The notes: generated by a model not told the origin, from the sequence alone. DNA of 64,000 nucleotides from Orientia tsutsugamushi (GCF_900327275.1 NZ_LS398548.1:1736001-1800000), one strand, 5' to 3'; shown: positions 48,422 through 57,907, numbered from the stretch's first letter. Translations and numbers: made by a program.

Positions 48422-49429
48422 ATGACAAAACAATTAAAGCATGATTCATTGGCAAAGACAATCATGAGTGATCCAGTGGCTGCACAAGAATTTCTAGAGT
48501 ATTATTTACCAAGCGATTTCAAGAGTTTAATAGATTTATCACAAATAAAAGTAGAGCAAGAGAGTTATATAGAAGAATCGTTAAAGAAAAAATACAGCGA
48601 TATCGTCTATAGAGTTGCAACCAAAAAGCATGGCAATGCTTTTATTTATATATTAATTGAAGCTCAATCAACCGTCGATTATTGGACAGCTCTGCGGTTA
48701 TGGAGATACACATTGTTATTGTGCGAAAGGCATAAGAAAGAAAAAACTAAATTACCATTAGTGTATAATTTAGTGATCTACAACGGCAAAGAGGTCTACA
48801 AAGCACCTAGGAATTTGTGGGATTTATTTACCGATTCAATGATAGCTAAGCAATTAATGACTTCTGACTATCAATTAGTCGATTTGCAAAGTATGTCGAA
48901 TGATGAAATTGTTAGGAAAAAGCATATCGGAATGCTCGAATATATGCTAAAGCACATTCATCAACGAGATATGTTAAAGCTTTGGGAAGAGTTTCTAATA
49001 AAGTTCAAACATGTTTTAATACTTGACAAAGAAAAAGGCTATATTTACCTACGATCATTTTTATGGTATACTGATACTAAATTACTAGAGAGTCAGCAAC
49101 CAGAATTAGAGCAGGTTCTGGCTAAGTATTTATCTGAAGAAGAAAAAAGTAATATTATGAGAACTATTGCTGCAAAATATATTGATGAAGGTATAGAGAT
49201 TGGTGAGACTAAAGGCAGAGCTGAAGGTATAGAGATTGGTGAGATTAAAGGCATAGCTAAAGGCAGAGCTGAAGGCAGAGCTGAAGGCATAGAGATTGGT
49301 GAAGTAAAGGCTAAACAAGAGCTTGCAAGGAACTTATTAAAAGCTGGCTTTTCAGTTGAATTTATTTCTGAAAATACCGGATTGTCAAAAGAAGAAGTGG
49401 TTAATTTAAAAAATAACATAGAGTATTAA
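48422..49429 (+). CDS. Rpn family nuclease (Transposase_31 type), copy 3
   Basis: 335 residues, a different Rpn subfamily from copies 1 and 2: HDSLAKTIMSDPVAAQEFLE, catalytic Asp in KKYSDIVYRVATKK and Glu-x-Gln in FIYILIEAQSTVDYW, ALRLWRYTLLLCERHKK. The C-terminus has a degenerate repeat, EGIEIGE(T/I)KG(R/I)A(E/K)G, about 49189-49306, then AKQELARNLLKAGFSVEFIS. Such Gly/Glu/Lys repeats are a hallmark of Rpn proteins. Open and with a purine-rich leader; likely functional. traD(F) converges on it, 9 bases away. Confidence 0.85.
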   Translation: MTKQLKHDSLAKTIMSDPVAAQEFLEYYLPSDFKSLIDLSQIKVEQESYIEESLKKKYSDIVYRVATKKHGNAFIYILIEAQSTVDYWTALRLWRYTLLLCERHKKEKTKLPLVYNLVIYNGKEVYKAPRNLWDLFTDSMIAKQLMTSDYQLVDLQSMSNDEIVRKKHIGMLEYMLKHIHQRDMLKLWEEFLIKFKHVLILDKEKGYIYLRSFLWYTDTKLLESQQPELEQVLAKYLSEEEKSNIMRTIAAKYIDEGIEIGETKGRAEGIEIGEIKGIAKGRAEGRAEGIEIGEVKAKQELARNLLKAGFSVEFISENTGLSKEEVVNLKNNIEY

Positions 49430-49438
49430 TTTTTCGAA

Positions 49439-51193
49439 TTAATACTCTACTAACTTAAGTTTTTTGAGCAATTTATATTCACAAACAAAAGCTGTATTTA
49501 AGTTTTGTAGCTGCATAGTTAGTTTTGTGATGGGAAAGTTACCGGCAAGCTTTACATAACATGTAAGGTCTGGTAGGTTCATAATTTCAGATGGAATAAC
49601 TAAAATCTTTTTACGCTCAACATTATTCATATTTACTCCATCTCGCATAGTATTTGATCCATATGACAAGTTCTCTTGAGTTTCAATAATTTCTTGTTCA
49701 CCTAGTGTTAATGCTGACTTATAAGCTGTAACCTGATCGCTAACTCGAAAAATAAATTTACTATTAAACAAATCCAGCATAGAAGCACATTCAGCAGCCC
49801 CATATATTGCTTCTAATTGATGAATGTTCTGCAATCCAGCAACAAAGCAGCCTCCATACTTTCTACTTTCAGCCAAAGCAACTGGTAAAGACGAAACTTT
49901 TTGTAGAGCTGGCAGTTCATCAAGTATAAACCACATGTTTTTGTTATCATGATTAGGATTTCTACACATCAAAGCTTTGATAGCTATGCTTATCCATGCT
50001 GAAATAAGTGGGCATAAAGTAGCTCTTTGATTTGGGTTAGCTGTGATAAATAGCCAGCCAGTTTCATTTGAATTACTAAACCATTCCTTGATGCTAAAAC
50101 TACCTCCAGGCTTTAAATATTGTAGCGAAGTAATATTCTTTCCAAGAGTAGATTGAATTCCTGCAGAAGTTTCGAGCGCGCTTTCGCTTATAATACCTGA
50201 TACAGCTGTGTTTCTAAAAGCTTTTGCAAATTGTCTATTATCAGAGTAAATGATTGTATGAATTAGTTTTATGATATCTTTATCATCCTTATATAGCTTC
50301 AATGCTTCAGACAAGACTAATTCAGCATTTTTAGCAAAAAAGTCATCAAGTTTAGGAGTATAATTACTAAAACTACTCGCTATATCATGAAAATCAGCTG
50401 CTTCAAAACAATCATTCCAAGGCAACCATTGTTCACTATTTTTTTCAAAAGGATTAAGCAGTTTATCACATTTAGAGTCAAAAAATCTATCAATAAAAGT
50501 TCCAGTTGTGTCTACAATTATTGCTCGATCCTTATGTAATCGAATTTGTGGTAGCAGTTCGTTAAGCATATTAGTTTTACCGGTACCTGTTGTTCCAGTA
50601 ATCAGAATGTGTAATCTTTCACTATTCTTTACTAATGGTAAGCCTCCAAAACGGATTTTAGAGGCCTTTTTAGCTCTTTTTAGCATTTTGGCTAAGCATT
50701 TGTATCCTACAAAATCAGCACCTCTAATTTTGGCCTTAATAATCGTTTTTTTACCTTGAGCTGTAAAGAAAACAATTGAGATTATCACACCAATAGCAAA
50801 AACAATTAATCCTTCTAACAATGCTGAATTAATTAAGAATTCCAATAATTGCTGTATTTTAAATCCATGTTGGCTTGTATAAAACTCATGCAAAAAGTCT
50901 TGAGCATTGAGGTGCATCCATTTTTTAAACCTTAAACTATAAAACTTAATGCCTATTTGATCGATATCATAAAAATGCTCACCAATTGCTAGCTTAAGCT
51001 GCACATATCTTTCAATTGCAAAATAATACAAGCTGCTCAGAAAAACTTTTTGATATAATCGACATATAATCCAGAATATCGATAATCCTAATCCAATTAT
51101 AAAAACGTTGGTACTACCTTGCCCAAACATTCTTAACTTATGGGCAAATAACTGCGAGCCCCTGGTGAAATTTCCTTGATTCTGAAAATTCAT
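49439..51193 (-). CDS. traD: F-type coupling protein TraD
   Basis: Type IV coupling ATPase that links the relaxosome to the secretion channel. 584 residues. Two N-terminal membrane helices (about 27-47 and 128-145), Walker A TGTTGTGKTNML (residues 199-210), then DKAIIVDTTGTFIDRFFD-like text, LDDFFAKNAELVLSEALK, and Walker B MWFILDELPALQKVSSLPVA with LAESRKYGGCFVAGLQN. Open throughout. Shorter than F-plasmid TraD (lacks its C-terminal tail). Likely translatable but its partners here are broken. Downstream of traG on the same strand. Confidence 0.88.
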   Translation of the reverse strand: MNFQNQGNFTRGSQLFAHKLRMFGQGSTNVFIIGLGLSIFWIICRLYQKVFLSSLYYFAIERYVQLKLAIGEHFYDIDQIGIKFYSLRFKKWMHLNAQDFLHEFYTSQHGFKIQQLLEFLINSALLEGLIVFAIGVIISIVFFTAQGKKTIIKAKIRGADFVGYKCLAKMLKRAKKASKIRFGGLPLVKNSERLHILITGTTGTGKTNMLNELLPQIRLHKDRAIIVDTTGTFIDRFFDSKCDKLLNPFEKNSEQWLPWNDCFEAADFHDIASSFSNYTPKLDDFFAKNAELVLSEALKLYKDDKDIIKLIHTIIYSDNRQFAKAFRNTAVSGIISESALETSAGIQSTLGKNITSLQYLKPGGSFSIKEWFSNSNETGWLFITANPNQRATLCPLISAWISIAIKALMCRNPNHDNKNMWFILDELPALQKVSSLPVALAESRKYGGCFVAGLQNIHQLEAIYGAAECASMLDLFNSKFIFRVSDQVTAYKSALTLGEQEIIETQENLSYGSNTMRDGVNMNNVERKKILVIPSEIMNLPDLTCYVKLAGNFPITKLTMQLQNLNTAFVCEYKLLKKLKLVEY

Positions 51194-51319
51194 CTATCTC
51201 AAGAGTATTTTTTCAATATCTGTAGTTTTTGCTCATACTCTTTTACTCCAGTAAAATTCTTCAATTCTGTTAACCTTTTTAACATTGTTTCATGTTCTGC
51301 AATGATATTTAGTATTAAA
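51194..51319 (-). other. Short stretch between traG and traD(F), possible tail of traG
   Basis: In one frame, 51199 to about 51330 encodes LILNIIAEHETMLKRLTELK, then NFTGVKEYEQKLQILKKYS, which reads like protein. It is in a different frame from traG, whose frame ends SAGGGVW. Either traG once continued through a frameshift near 51325 or this is a separate small gene with no ATG of its own before MLKRLTE. Confidence 0.3.
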
Positions 51320-52938
51320 TCACCACACCCCACCTCCAGCACTAGTACTAGTACTACTACTTTTACTGTGGCTAGTACCTGTATACTCAGTAGTAGCAAT
51401 GCTACTAGAACCAACCTTCTGCAGAGCTTGGTATTCACTCTCAGTTAGACCTATATACAGAGCTTCATCATGAGTTATCCTGTCGGCTATTTCCATGGTA
51501 ATGGAGTTTCCTGTTGAAATAAGATTGGACTCTTTTTTTGTCAGTGAATCAAGATTGCTCTGTGAACGCACAAACTGGTTTTGATATCCAGATTGTAGCA
51601 GTGCAGAAGAGCGGTAGTTATCTAATAATAAATCTACGTTTTTATTTATAATTTGTCGACCATCATCCGTTGTAGTGACTTTTATACTACCATCATTGAT
51701 AATAGCAGCCATATGTAATGAAGGAGCTAGGTTTTGTTGAGAAATAGTTCTATTGCCTATGCTGTAATTATCCATACTCAAGTTATTGTCGACTATATTA
51801 CTTCCTAAGCTGCTAGCAACTTGTATAGGAGAGAACTGGCTGGCTAAGTTAGCTGTAGCATGAGCGCAAGCTTTTATCACTGACCAAGAAAGCATTGGTA
51901 TTGATGATGCAAGCATTTGAAACGTCGCATAGCTATATAAAATCATCTCTGCAAAGCTTCCTTGCGATAGCATATTCAGACCATAATCACTACCGAAAGC
52001 TCCAGATTTACTGGATAAGCTGATCATTCCTAGACAATGGATTATTGTAAAAAATACTGGCCAGCTGCTGACCCATATTATTAATAGAATCCATGTTTTG
52101 AGTATGTTGTAACCACCAGGCAGTAAGCCCATTGGAAATACAATAAAGATCATTGAAACTACTAATGCAAAAAAAACAGATTGTAAAATAGGCATCATGT
52201 GAGCAGCCATTTCCCCAGCGACTAGATACGAAAATGATTTTTGAAAGAGCCCTCTGATTGCATGCATACTCACCAGATTAGGATAAATTCGTGATAATGA
52301 AAACTTCTCACGCCAGTCATCATATGACTCACGATTAGCATTAAGTAGCATAGCTTGCTTCATCCATTCATGAATATCTTGTTGCTCTCTCTGTAAATAT
52401 TTTAGTGTGTCGCCAGTCATGACTTTTAGTCTTTGACTTAACATGCTTGACTGATCAGATTGAACTCCAATCGCTGCTGCGAACTTTGTTAGAAGCCCTT
52501 CATTTAATTCTTTATGAATTGCTGCTTTAATCAATGGAGTAGCTTGTCTGTATGTCTTGAAACTAATACCTAAATTACTCGGTTCGCGATAATAAATACC
52601 GAAATTATTAGGTATATTCTGCTCGATAAATCCTATGATATCATTAGTTTGTTGAGCAGCTGCTTTTTTACCTAGAATATTACCTATGATGTAAGGCTTC
52701 ATAAAGCATTGTCTAAGAAATTCCTTAGTATTAGTTAAAGTTACTGGATCATGTATTTGCACATCTCGAATCTTAGCTACAGCCTTAGCTCCAAACATAA
52801 TACCAGTTTTTCTGCTCGATAGTCCTTCATAAGCCGGTAAAAGATGATTTTCCAACATTTTGGACACAAAGTAACTCGTTTGCGATGAAAGAGAAGCAAA
52901 CATTGCTATACCTATAGGTAAAGCTGCAAAGACATATC
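51320..52938 (-). pseudogene. traG: F-type TraG (mating-pair stabilisation), 5'-truncated
   Basis: 527 codons from ATG 52903 plus about 12 upstream codons (VFAALPIGIA) that have no start. Family text: LPAYEGLSSRKTGIMFGAKA, CFMKPYIIGNILGKKAA, GIYYREPSNLGISFKTYRQA, several membrane helices (LVVSMIFIVFPMGLLPGGYN, TWILLIIWVSSWPVFFTIIH). F-type TraG is 900 or more residues; the first part of the N-terminal domain and the translated C-terminal tail are missing. The homology stops near 52938 at the join to integrase-tail DNA. Ends with a Ser/Thr-rich tail. Confidence 0.8.
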
Positions 52939-53091
52939 AAATATAAAGAAAAAGGTTAATTTTTGTTAACTTCTGCGCTTTATAGAACCTGCTATTAACT
53001 TCTGTTAACTTTTGTTAATATTTATAATTAATCTTCAACTTTAGCTATAAATATATTTTCAATATTTGTCAATATTACAAAAAAATTAAAG

Positions 53092-53160
53092 CAATAGGTA
53101 GAAAATAGGTAGAAAATAGGTAGAAAATAGGTAGAAAATAGGTAGAAAATAGGTAGAAAA
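53092..53160. repeat. 11-bp tandem repeat, six copies
   Basis: Six copies of ATAGGTAGAAA in a row. The corresponding place after the second integrase (4130-4150) has two copies of the related AGGTTGAAAAT. No coding; flanks are the remains of an integrase 3' region. Confidence 0.85.
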
Positions 53161-53228
53161 AAAAATTTATGGTAAACCTGATACCATCTGCCTTAGAAGA
53201 CCAATGTTACCTATATAACATCTTATAA
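53161..53228 (-). pseudogene. Integrase 3'-end remnant
   Basis: TTTATGGTAAACCTGATACC followed by CATCTGCCTTAGAAGACCAA matches the last codons and downstream DNA of the integrase at 4151-4230 (ATCTGCCTTAGAAGACCAATT). Only about 70 bases are left, joined on one side to the 11-bp repeats and on the other to the rpn copy 2 unit. Confidence 0.6.
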
Positions 53229-53293
53229 TTAATAATGTTCATGTAAGTTATTTTGTTGTATAATTTAAAAAGAATAGAAAATATGAAAAATAT

Positions 53294-54220
53294 ATGCATT
53301 TATCAAGATTTCTAGATCCAAAGAATGATGTAGCATTTAAAAAGATATTTGGATCAGAAAAAAACAAGGACATACTAATACATTTTCTGAACGATATATT
53401 GTTGTTTGAAGGGAATAGAGAAATAACAGAAGTAGAGTTTTTAGGAACGATATTAGATGCAGACATAGCGTCAAAAAAAGAATCAATAGTAGATGTTTTG
53501 TGTAAAGATAAAAATGGAACGCAATATATAATAGAAATGCAAGTAGATCCTACACAAGGATTTGAAAAAAGAGCACAGTATTATGCAGCAAAAGCATATG
53601 GCAGGCAACCAAATAGAGGAAAGGAAGGAAAATACTCAGACCTAAAGGAAGTTATATTTATAGCTATAGCAGATTATAAATTGTTTCCAAACAAAGAAGA
53701 CTATATATCAAGGCATGTAATACTGGATAAAAAGACATATGAGCATGATCTAAAGGACTTTTCATTTACCTTTATAGAATTACCAAAATTTAAAAAAAAT
53801 AGAGTGGAAGAGTTAAATGATATAACAGAGAAGTGGTGCTATTTTTTTAAACATGCAAAAGAAACAACATTAGATGGATATAATAAAATAATAGGTAAAG
53901 ATTTAATAATAAAAAAAGCGTATGAGGCATTAGATCAGTTTAATTGGAGTGAAGACGAACTAATAACCTATGAACAAGAGTTAAAGCGTATATGGGATAA
54001 TAAAGCAGTAGAAGATTATAAACTCGAACGCGCTAAAGCTGAAGGTAAAGCTGAAGGTAAAGCTGAAGGTAAAGCTGAAGGCATAAAGCTCGGTGAAGCT
54101 AAAGCAAAAAAAGATTTGGCAATAAAATTATTGAAATCTGAATTATCAGTTGAGACAATTGCTGAATATACGAATTTATCAATACAAGAAGTATTAAATT
54201 TAAAAAATAGTGTAAAATAA
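53294..54220 (+). CDS. Rpn/PD-(D/E)XK nuclease family 'transposase', copy 2
   Basis: 308 residues, about 96% like copy 1 at protein level by eye, with the same catalytic SIVDVLCKDKNG and QYIIEMQVDP motifs. It has four KAEG units (54035-54082) against five in copy 1. Shared DNA starts near 53234 (ATGTTCATGTAAGTTATTTT) and ends near 54235 (AATAATGAATATACAAC), where a fragment of traD(Ti) begins abruptly. Open and likely functional. Confidence 0.85.
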   Translation: MHLSRFLDPKNDVAFKKIFGSEKNKDILIHFLNDILLFEGNREITEVEFLGTILDADIASKKESIVDVLCKDKNGTQYIIEMQVDPTQGFEKRAQYYAAKAYGRQPNRGKEGKYSDLKEVIFIAIADYKLFPNKEDYISRHVILDKKTYEHDLKDFSFTFIELPKFKKNRVEELNDITEKWCYFFKHAKETTLDGYNKIIGKDLIIKKAYEALDQFNWSEDELITYEQELKRIWDNKAVEDYKLERAKAEGKAEGKAEGKAEGIKLGEAKAKKDLAIKLLKSELSVETIAEYTNLSIQEVLNLKNSVK

Positions 54221-54235
54221 TAATGAATATACAAC

Positions 54236-54402
54236 TCTTGACGAAAGCTATTCCATTTTAAGCCATGAAGGCGAATGTGGCGCTTAGTGTTTTCGTCTGG
54301 TTCAGAGGTAAATTTTAAAATCACAGCAGCTTTATTTTGCTGTTCTTTATCAAAAATATCTTTACCGATTGTAGTCCAATGATTCTGAACATTTGGATGT
54401 AA
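54236..54402 (-). pseudogene. traD: traD (Ti-type) internal fragment
   Basis: About 165 bases matching the C-terminal half of traD(Ti) copy 1 (43733-43900): KAAVILKFTSEPDENTKRHI, RLHGLKWNSFRQE. It starts exactly at the end of the rpn copy 2 unit and is cut at the other side near 54402. Confidence 0.8.
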
Positions 54403-54516
54403 AGATAGCTGGTTCAAAAAAAAGTAGCATTATTTTTTGAACTCTAAGATTTAAGACTATATCTCTTAATATTTAGGAATATTTTTTGATATATAGTCTA
54501 TAATCTAGAATAATAA

Positions 54517-54569
54517 AACATTCTTAACTTATGAACATGTGACTCTGTACCTTGATTCTAAAAATTAAT
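54517..54569 (-). pseudogene. traD(F) 5'-end trace
   Basis: The minus strand here (ATTAATTTTTAGAATCAAGG and CATAAGTTAAGAATGTTT) matches the first 60 bases of the traD(F) gene (51193-51134), with the start codon changed to ATT and an early stop. A scar of recombination between tra copies. Confidence 0.55.
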
Positions 54570-56073
54570 CAGTTATGATGTGGAGATTGCTTTTTTTTAA
54601 TTTTTTTGCAAGTTCATTTGCTAACTGGTATGCGTACTCATCATCATAATCATATTTAACAGCCAGTTCACAACTTTCCATTGCTTCTTGATGTCGCCCT
54701 AATTCCTTCAAAGCAGCTCCTTTATTAACATAAGCTAGTGCAAAATCTGGTTTATACTTAATAGCTAAATCAAAATTCTCTATTGCATCTTGATATTGTT
54801 CTAGTGTACATAAAGCAGTTCCTTTATTATTGTAAGCATTTGGTAAATCTGGTTTATACTTAATAGCTTGATCATAATTTTCAATTGCTTCTAGTAGCTT
54901 ATCAAGCTTTTTCAAAGCATTTCCTTTATTAACATAAGCTAGTGCAAAATCTGGTTTATACTTAATAGCTATATCATAATTTTTAATCGCCTCTTGATGG
55001 TGCCCTAATGCCTTCAAAGACTCTCCTTTATTAACATAAGCTTCTACCAAATCTGGTTTATACTTAATAGCTACATCATAATTTTTTATTGCCTCTTGAT
55101 GGTGTCCAAGTTCGCATAAAGAAACTCCTCTATTAATATAAATACCTAGATTAGTTGAATCATATTGAATAGCTTGATCATAATTTTTAATTGCTTCCTG
55201 ATATTGTCCTAATTCGTCTAAAGATATTCCTTTATTAACATAAGCCTCTGCATCATCTGGTCTGTATCGAATAGCAGTATCAAAATTCTTTATTGCTTCC
55301 TGATGTTGTCCTAGTTCGTATAAAGAAAGTCCTTTAGAATAATAAGCTTCTGCATCATTTGGGTTGTATCGAATAGCAGTATCAAAATTCTTTATTGCCT
55401 CTTGATGTTGTCCTAGTTCGGATAAAGAAAATCCTTTAGAATAATAAGCTAGTGTAAAATCTGGTTTGTACTTAATAGCTAAATCAAAGTTCTCTATTGC
55501 TTCTTGATATTGTGCTAATGCCCTTAAAGACATTCCTTTACTAACATAAGCTTCTGCAAAATCTTGTTTATACTTAATAGCTATATCAAAATTCTTTATT
55601 GCCTCTTGATGTTGTCCTAGTTCGTATAAAGAAAGTCCTTTAGAATAATAAGCTTCTGCCAAATCTGGTTCATATCTAATAGCTGTATCAAAAATTTCTA
55701 TTGCCTTTTGATGTTGTGCTAATGCCTTTAAAGCCATTCCTTTATTAACATAAGCTTCTGCAAAATCTGGTTTATACTTAATAGCTATATCAAAATTCTT
55801 TATTGCCTCTTGATATTGTCCTAGTTCGTATAAAGAAAGTCCTTTAGCATAATAAGCTTTTGCCAAATCTGGTTCATATCTAATAGCTGTATCAAAAATT
55901 TCTATTGCCTTTTGATATTGTCCTAATTCCCTTAAAGCAATTCCTTTATTCATATAAGCTTCTATAAAATCTGGATTACACTTAATAGCTACATCATAAT
56001 TTTTAATTGCTTCTTGATATTTTCTTAACTGAAAAAATGAATTCCCTTTACTAAAATATTTGTTTGCTAGCAT
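54565..56073 (-). CDS. TPR-repeat protein (14 tandem repeats)
   Basis: 502 residues composed of 14 tandem 34-residue tetratricopeptide repeats (residues 3-478; consensus AEAYYNKGxSLxELGQxQEA then IKNFDxAIKYKPDF) and a short capping tail. No signal peptide or enzyme domain. TPR solenoids mediate protein-protein contacts; similar proteins are numerous in these bacteria and some act on the host. The repeats show a two-TPR superunit, with repeats 2-3 and 4-5 almost identical. The frame is intact. Start ATG 56071-56073. No partner protein identifiable. Confidence 0.85.
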   Translation of the reverse strand: MLANKYFSKGNSFFQLRKYQEAIKNYDVAIKCNPDFIEAYMNKGIALRELGQYQKAIEIFDTAIRYEPDLAKAYYAKGLSLYELGQYQEAIKNFDIAIKYKPDFAEAYVNKGMALKALAQHQKAIEIFDTAIRYEPDLAEAYYSKGLSLYELGQHQEAIKNFDIAIKYKQDFAEAYVSKGMSLRALAQYQEAIENFDLAIKYKPDFTLAYYSKGFSLSELGQHQEAIKNFDTAIRYNPNDAEAYYSKGLSLYELGQHQEAIKNFDTAIRYRPDDAEAYVNKGISLDELGQYQEAIKNYDQAIQYDSTNLGIYINRGVSLCELGHHQEAIKNYDVAIKYKPDLVEAYVNKGESLKALGHHQEAIKNYDIAIKYKPDFALAYVNKGNALKKLDKLLEAIENYDQAIKYKPDLPNAYNNKGTALCTLEQYQDAIENFDLAIKYKPDFALAYVNKGAALKELGRHQEAMESCELAVKYDYDDEYAYQLANELAKKLKKSNLHIITD

Positions 56074-56513
56074 ATCTTTACCCTAAAATTAAATACTGTT
56101 ATATGAGCAGATTATTTTGATGCAACAGATGTAACTGTATTAATAATACTGTCATATATTTCATATGATTTATAAAAATTACCCTTTAAATTTTTGATTA
56201 GCTGTGATAATTGCTAAATCAAATGTGCTGTTACAAATTTTCTTTTTTACAGCCTTATTTTTAATACTATCAGAGATTTCATCAAAATTCTTTATTTTTT
56301 TTATTATTACCATCAGTTATGTTATTCTAAAATTCTTACTCTATATTTTCTATCAGTACTGATGTTGCTAGCTGTACATATATAGTCATTCGCAATGACT
56401 ATAGTTTAAAAACAAACATACTGTGAGCTTAATGCTAATAATTTAACAAATAATTGACAACAGTTAGCAATAAACTTTACAATCATAATAACAATTAAAA
56501 ATATAAGGTGATT
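56074..56513. other. Intergenic between TPR protein and membrane protein
   Basis: 440 bases between divergent genes. Contains the promoter described below; otherwise I see no frame or RNA gene. Confidence 0.4.
56454..56483 (+). promoter_or_regulatory. Sigma70-type promoter for the 56514 gene
   Basis: TTGACA at 56454-56459, spacer of 18, TACAAT at 56478-56483: close to consensus and 30 bases before the ribosome site AAGGTG and start codon at 56514. Confidence 0.6.
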
Positions 56514-57380
56514 ATGAACAGTACTATCATAATAGACAACATTACATCAGCAAAAGCGCACTTTGGATCTGTAGTTGAGTGTGCTAAGTATTTAGCCAAC
56601 AAATATGTGCGTGAATCTACAACTGCATGTGCAATGACTGCAATTAAGTATACATCTTCAGTTATTCATAGGATAGAGCCTAGGTTACTATGTGGTACTG
56701 GAACAGATTCTGTTGTTCGTGATGTATGTGTTAACAGCCATAATAGCAACACAACACTCATTATGAAACCTTGGCCATCTAGCCTGTTAACAAGCATTAA
56801 GGAGTGTACCACTCAGGAAATATTCACACCTAGTAATGTATCTGCTTGTAGTAGGAAGATTACTGATCATTGTTGTGTTAGCTACTGTAAAATTAGCAAC
56901 TGTACAGAATATTTAACAGAAGTTTGGGAGAATTTTTTTGCTAATACTACCTATAGCAAAGCAACATTTGATGACATGACAGTTAGTTCTAGTGTAAATT
57001 TTGTTAATGTTACAACTAGTCCTGAAGAGGAAAATTTTTTCACTTCTGCTACAGCAACAGTAGCAGGTGTAATAGTTCCATGGATAGTGCCAACAGTACT
57101 AGCAGCCTCTGGATGTATAGCATTATATGGAATATATCATTTGCGCTCCTCAAAAAATAAAACCAGTTCTTTGCCTGTAAACAGTGTAGACGTAGGTACA
57201 AATGCTAATACTAGTGTTAAAAATTTAAATGCAGAAAAAATTCCAACAGATTTCCTAGATAATGATGAACAAGCACATCTTTATGAAGATCCAAAGACAT
57301 GTAAATATGAAGAAGCAGCATATGATGACACTGCACTGCCAATATCAGGTCAAGATGCAATAAAGGCTGAAGCTGTATAA
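56514..57380 (+). CDS. Membrane protein with Cys-rich ectodomain and Tyr-rich acidic tail, unknown function
   Basis: 288 residues from ATG 56514 (ribosome site AAGGTG; a GTG two codons earlier is less likely). Residues 1-170 contain about a dozen Cys and NxT/S-like stretches with no N-terminal signal peptide. One long hydrophobic segment (about 176-204: ATVAGVIVPWIVPTVLAASG, CIALYGIYHL) is followed by RSSKNK, so the tail should be cytoplasmic. The acidic tail holds LYEDPKTCKYEEAAYDD. I do not recognise the family. Its own strong promoter suggests it is expressed. Confidence 0.6.
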   Translation: MNSTIIIDNITSAKAHFGSVVECAKYLANKYVRESTTACAMTAIKYTSSVIHRIEPRLLCGTGTDSVVRDVCVNSHNSNTTLIMKPWPSSLLTSIKECTTQEIFTPSNVSACSRKITDHCCVSYCKISNCTEYLTEVWENFFANTTYSKATFDDMTVSSSVNFVNVTTSPEEENFFTSATATVAGVIVPWIVPTVLAASGCIALYGIYHLRSSKNKTSSLPVNSVDVGTNANTSVKNLNAEKIPTDFLDNDEQAHLYEDPKTCKYEEAAYDDTALPISGQDAIKAEAV

Positions 57381-57449
57381 ACATTATTCTACAACATTCT
57401 CTATACCTCTTATCATAATCTTTATTGTTAATAGATACTTTTTTCTTAT

Positions 57450-57907
57450 TTAAGATACAAGCTCAAGTTTATACTGAACATTGAGAAGGCCATTCTTTAA
57501 GGCCTCAATATCCTTAACATGGCCGCACCATTCTTGACGAAAACTGTTCCATTTTAAGCCATGAAGGCGAATGTAGCGCTTAGTGTTTTCGTCTGGTTCA
57601 GAGGCAAATTTTAAAATCACGGCAGCTTTATTTTGCTGTTCTTTATCAAAAATATCTTTACCTATTGTAGTCCAATGATCCTGAACATTTGGATGTTGTG
57701 TTAAAATTTCTTTTAGTGAAACAATAGCACCAAATAAAGTGTTTGCTGATAAGTGATCAAGCTTAGCTTTAGAGCAACTAATCCACCCATTTCGATAAGA
57801 CGTCGAGTACGCATTTTACGTTCTTTAATTTTAAGGTTAACCTCATCCATGATTAGCCTAGCCTTTTTTTGTTGAAGAGTAATTTTTTGCTGCATAAGAT
57901 TTGCCAT
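57450..57907 (-). pseudogene. traD: traD (Ti-type), copy 3, frameshifted
   Basis: Almost identical to copy 1 but with a 2-base insertion near 57772 (AGCTTTAGAGCAAC against AGCTTTAGCAAC) that breaks the frame after RRLIEMGGLVA. The rest is recognisable to QYKLELVS and the stop. Lies beside the group II intron in the traD/traA divergent region. Confidence 0.85.

Noticed and set aside
53092-53160. Considered as a CRISPR array or plasmid iterons
   Set aside because: Units are only 11 bases and contiguous without spacers; no cas genes or adjacent replication gene.
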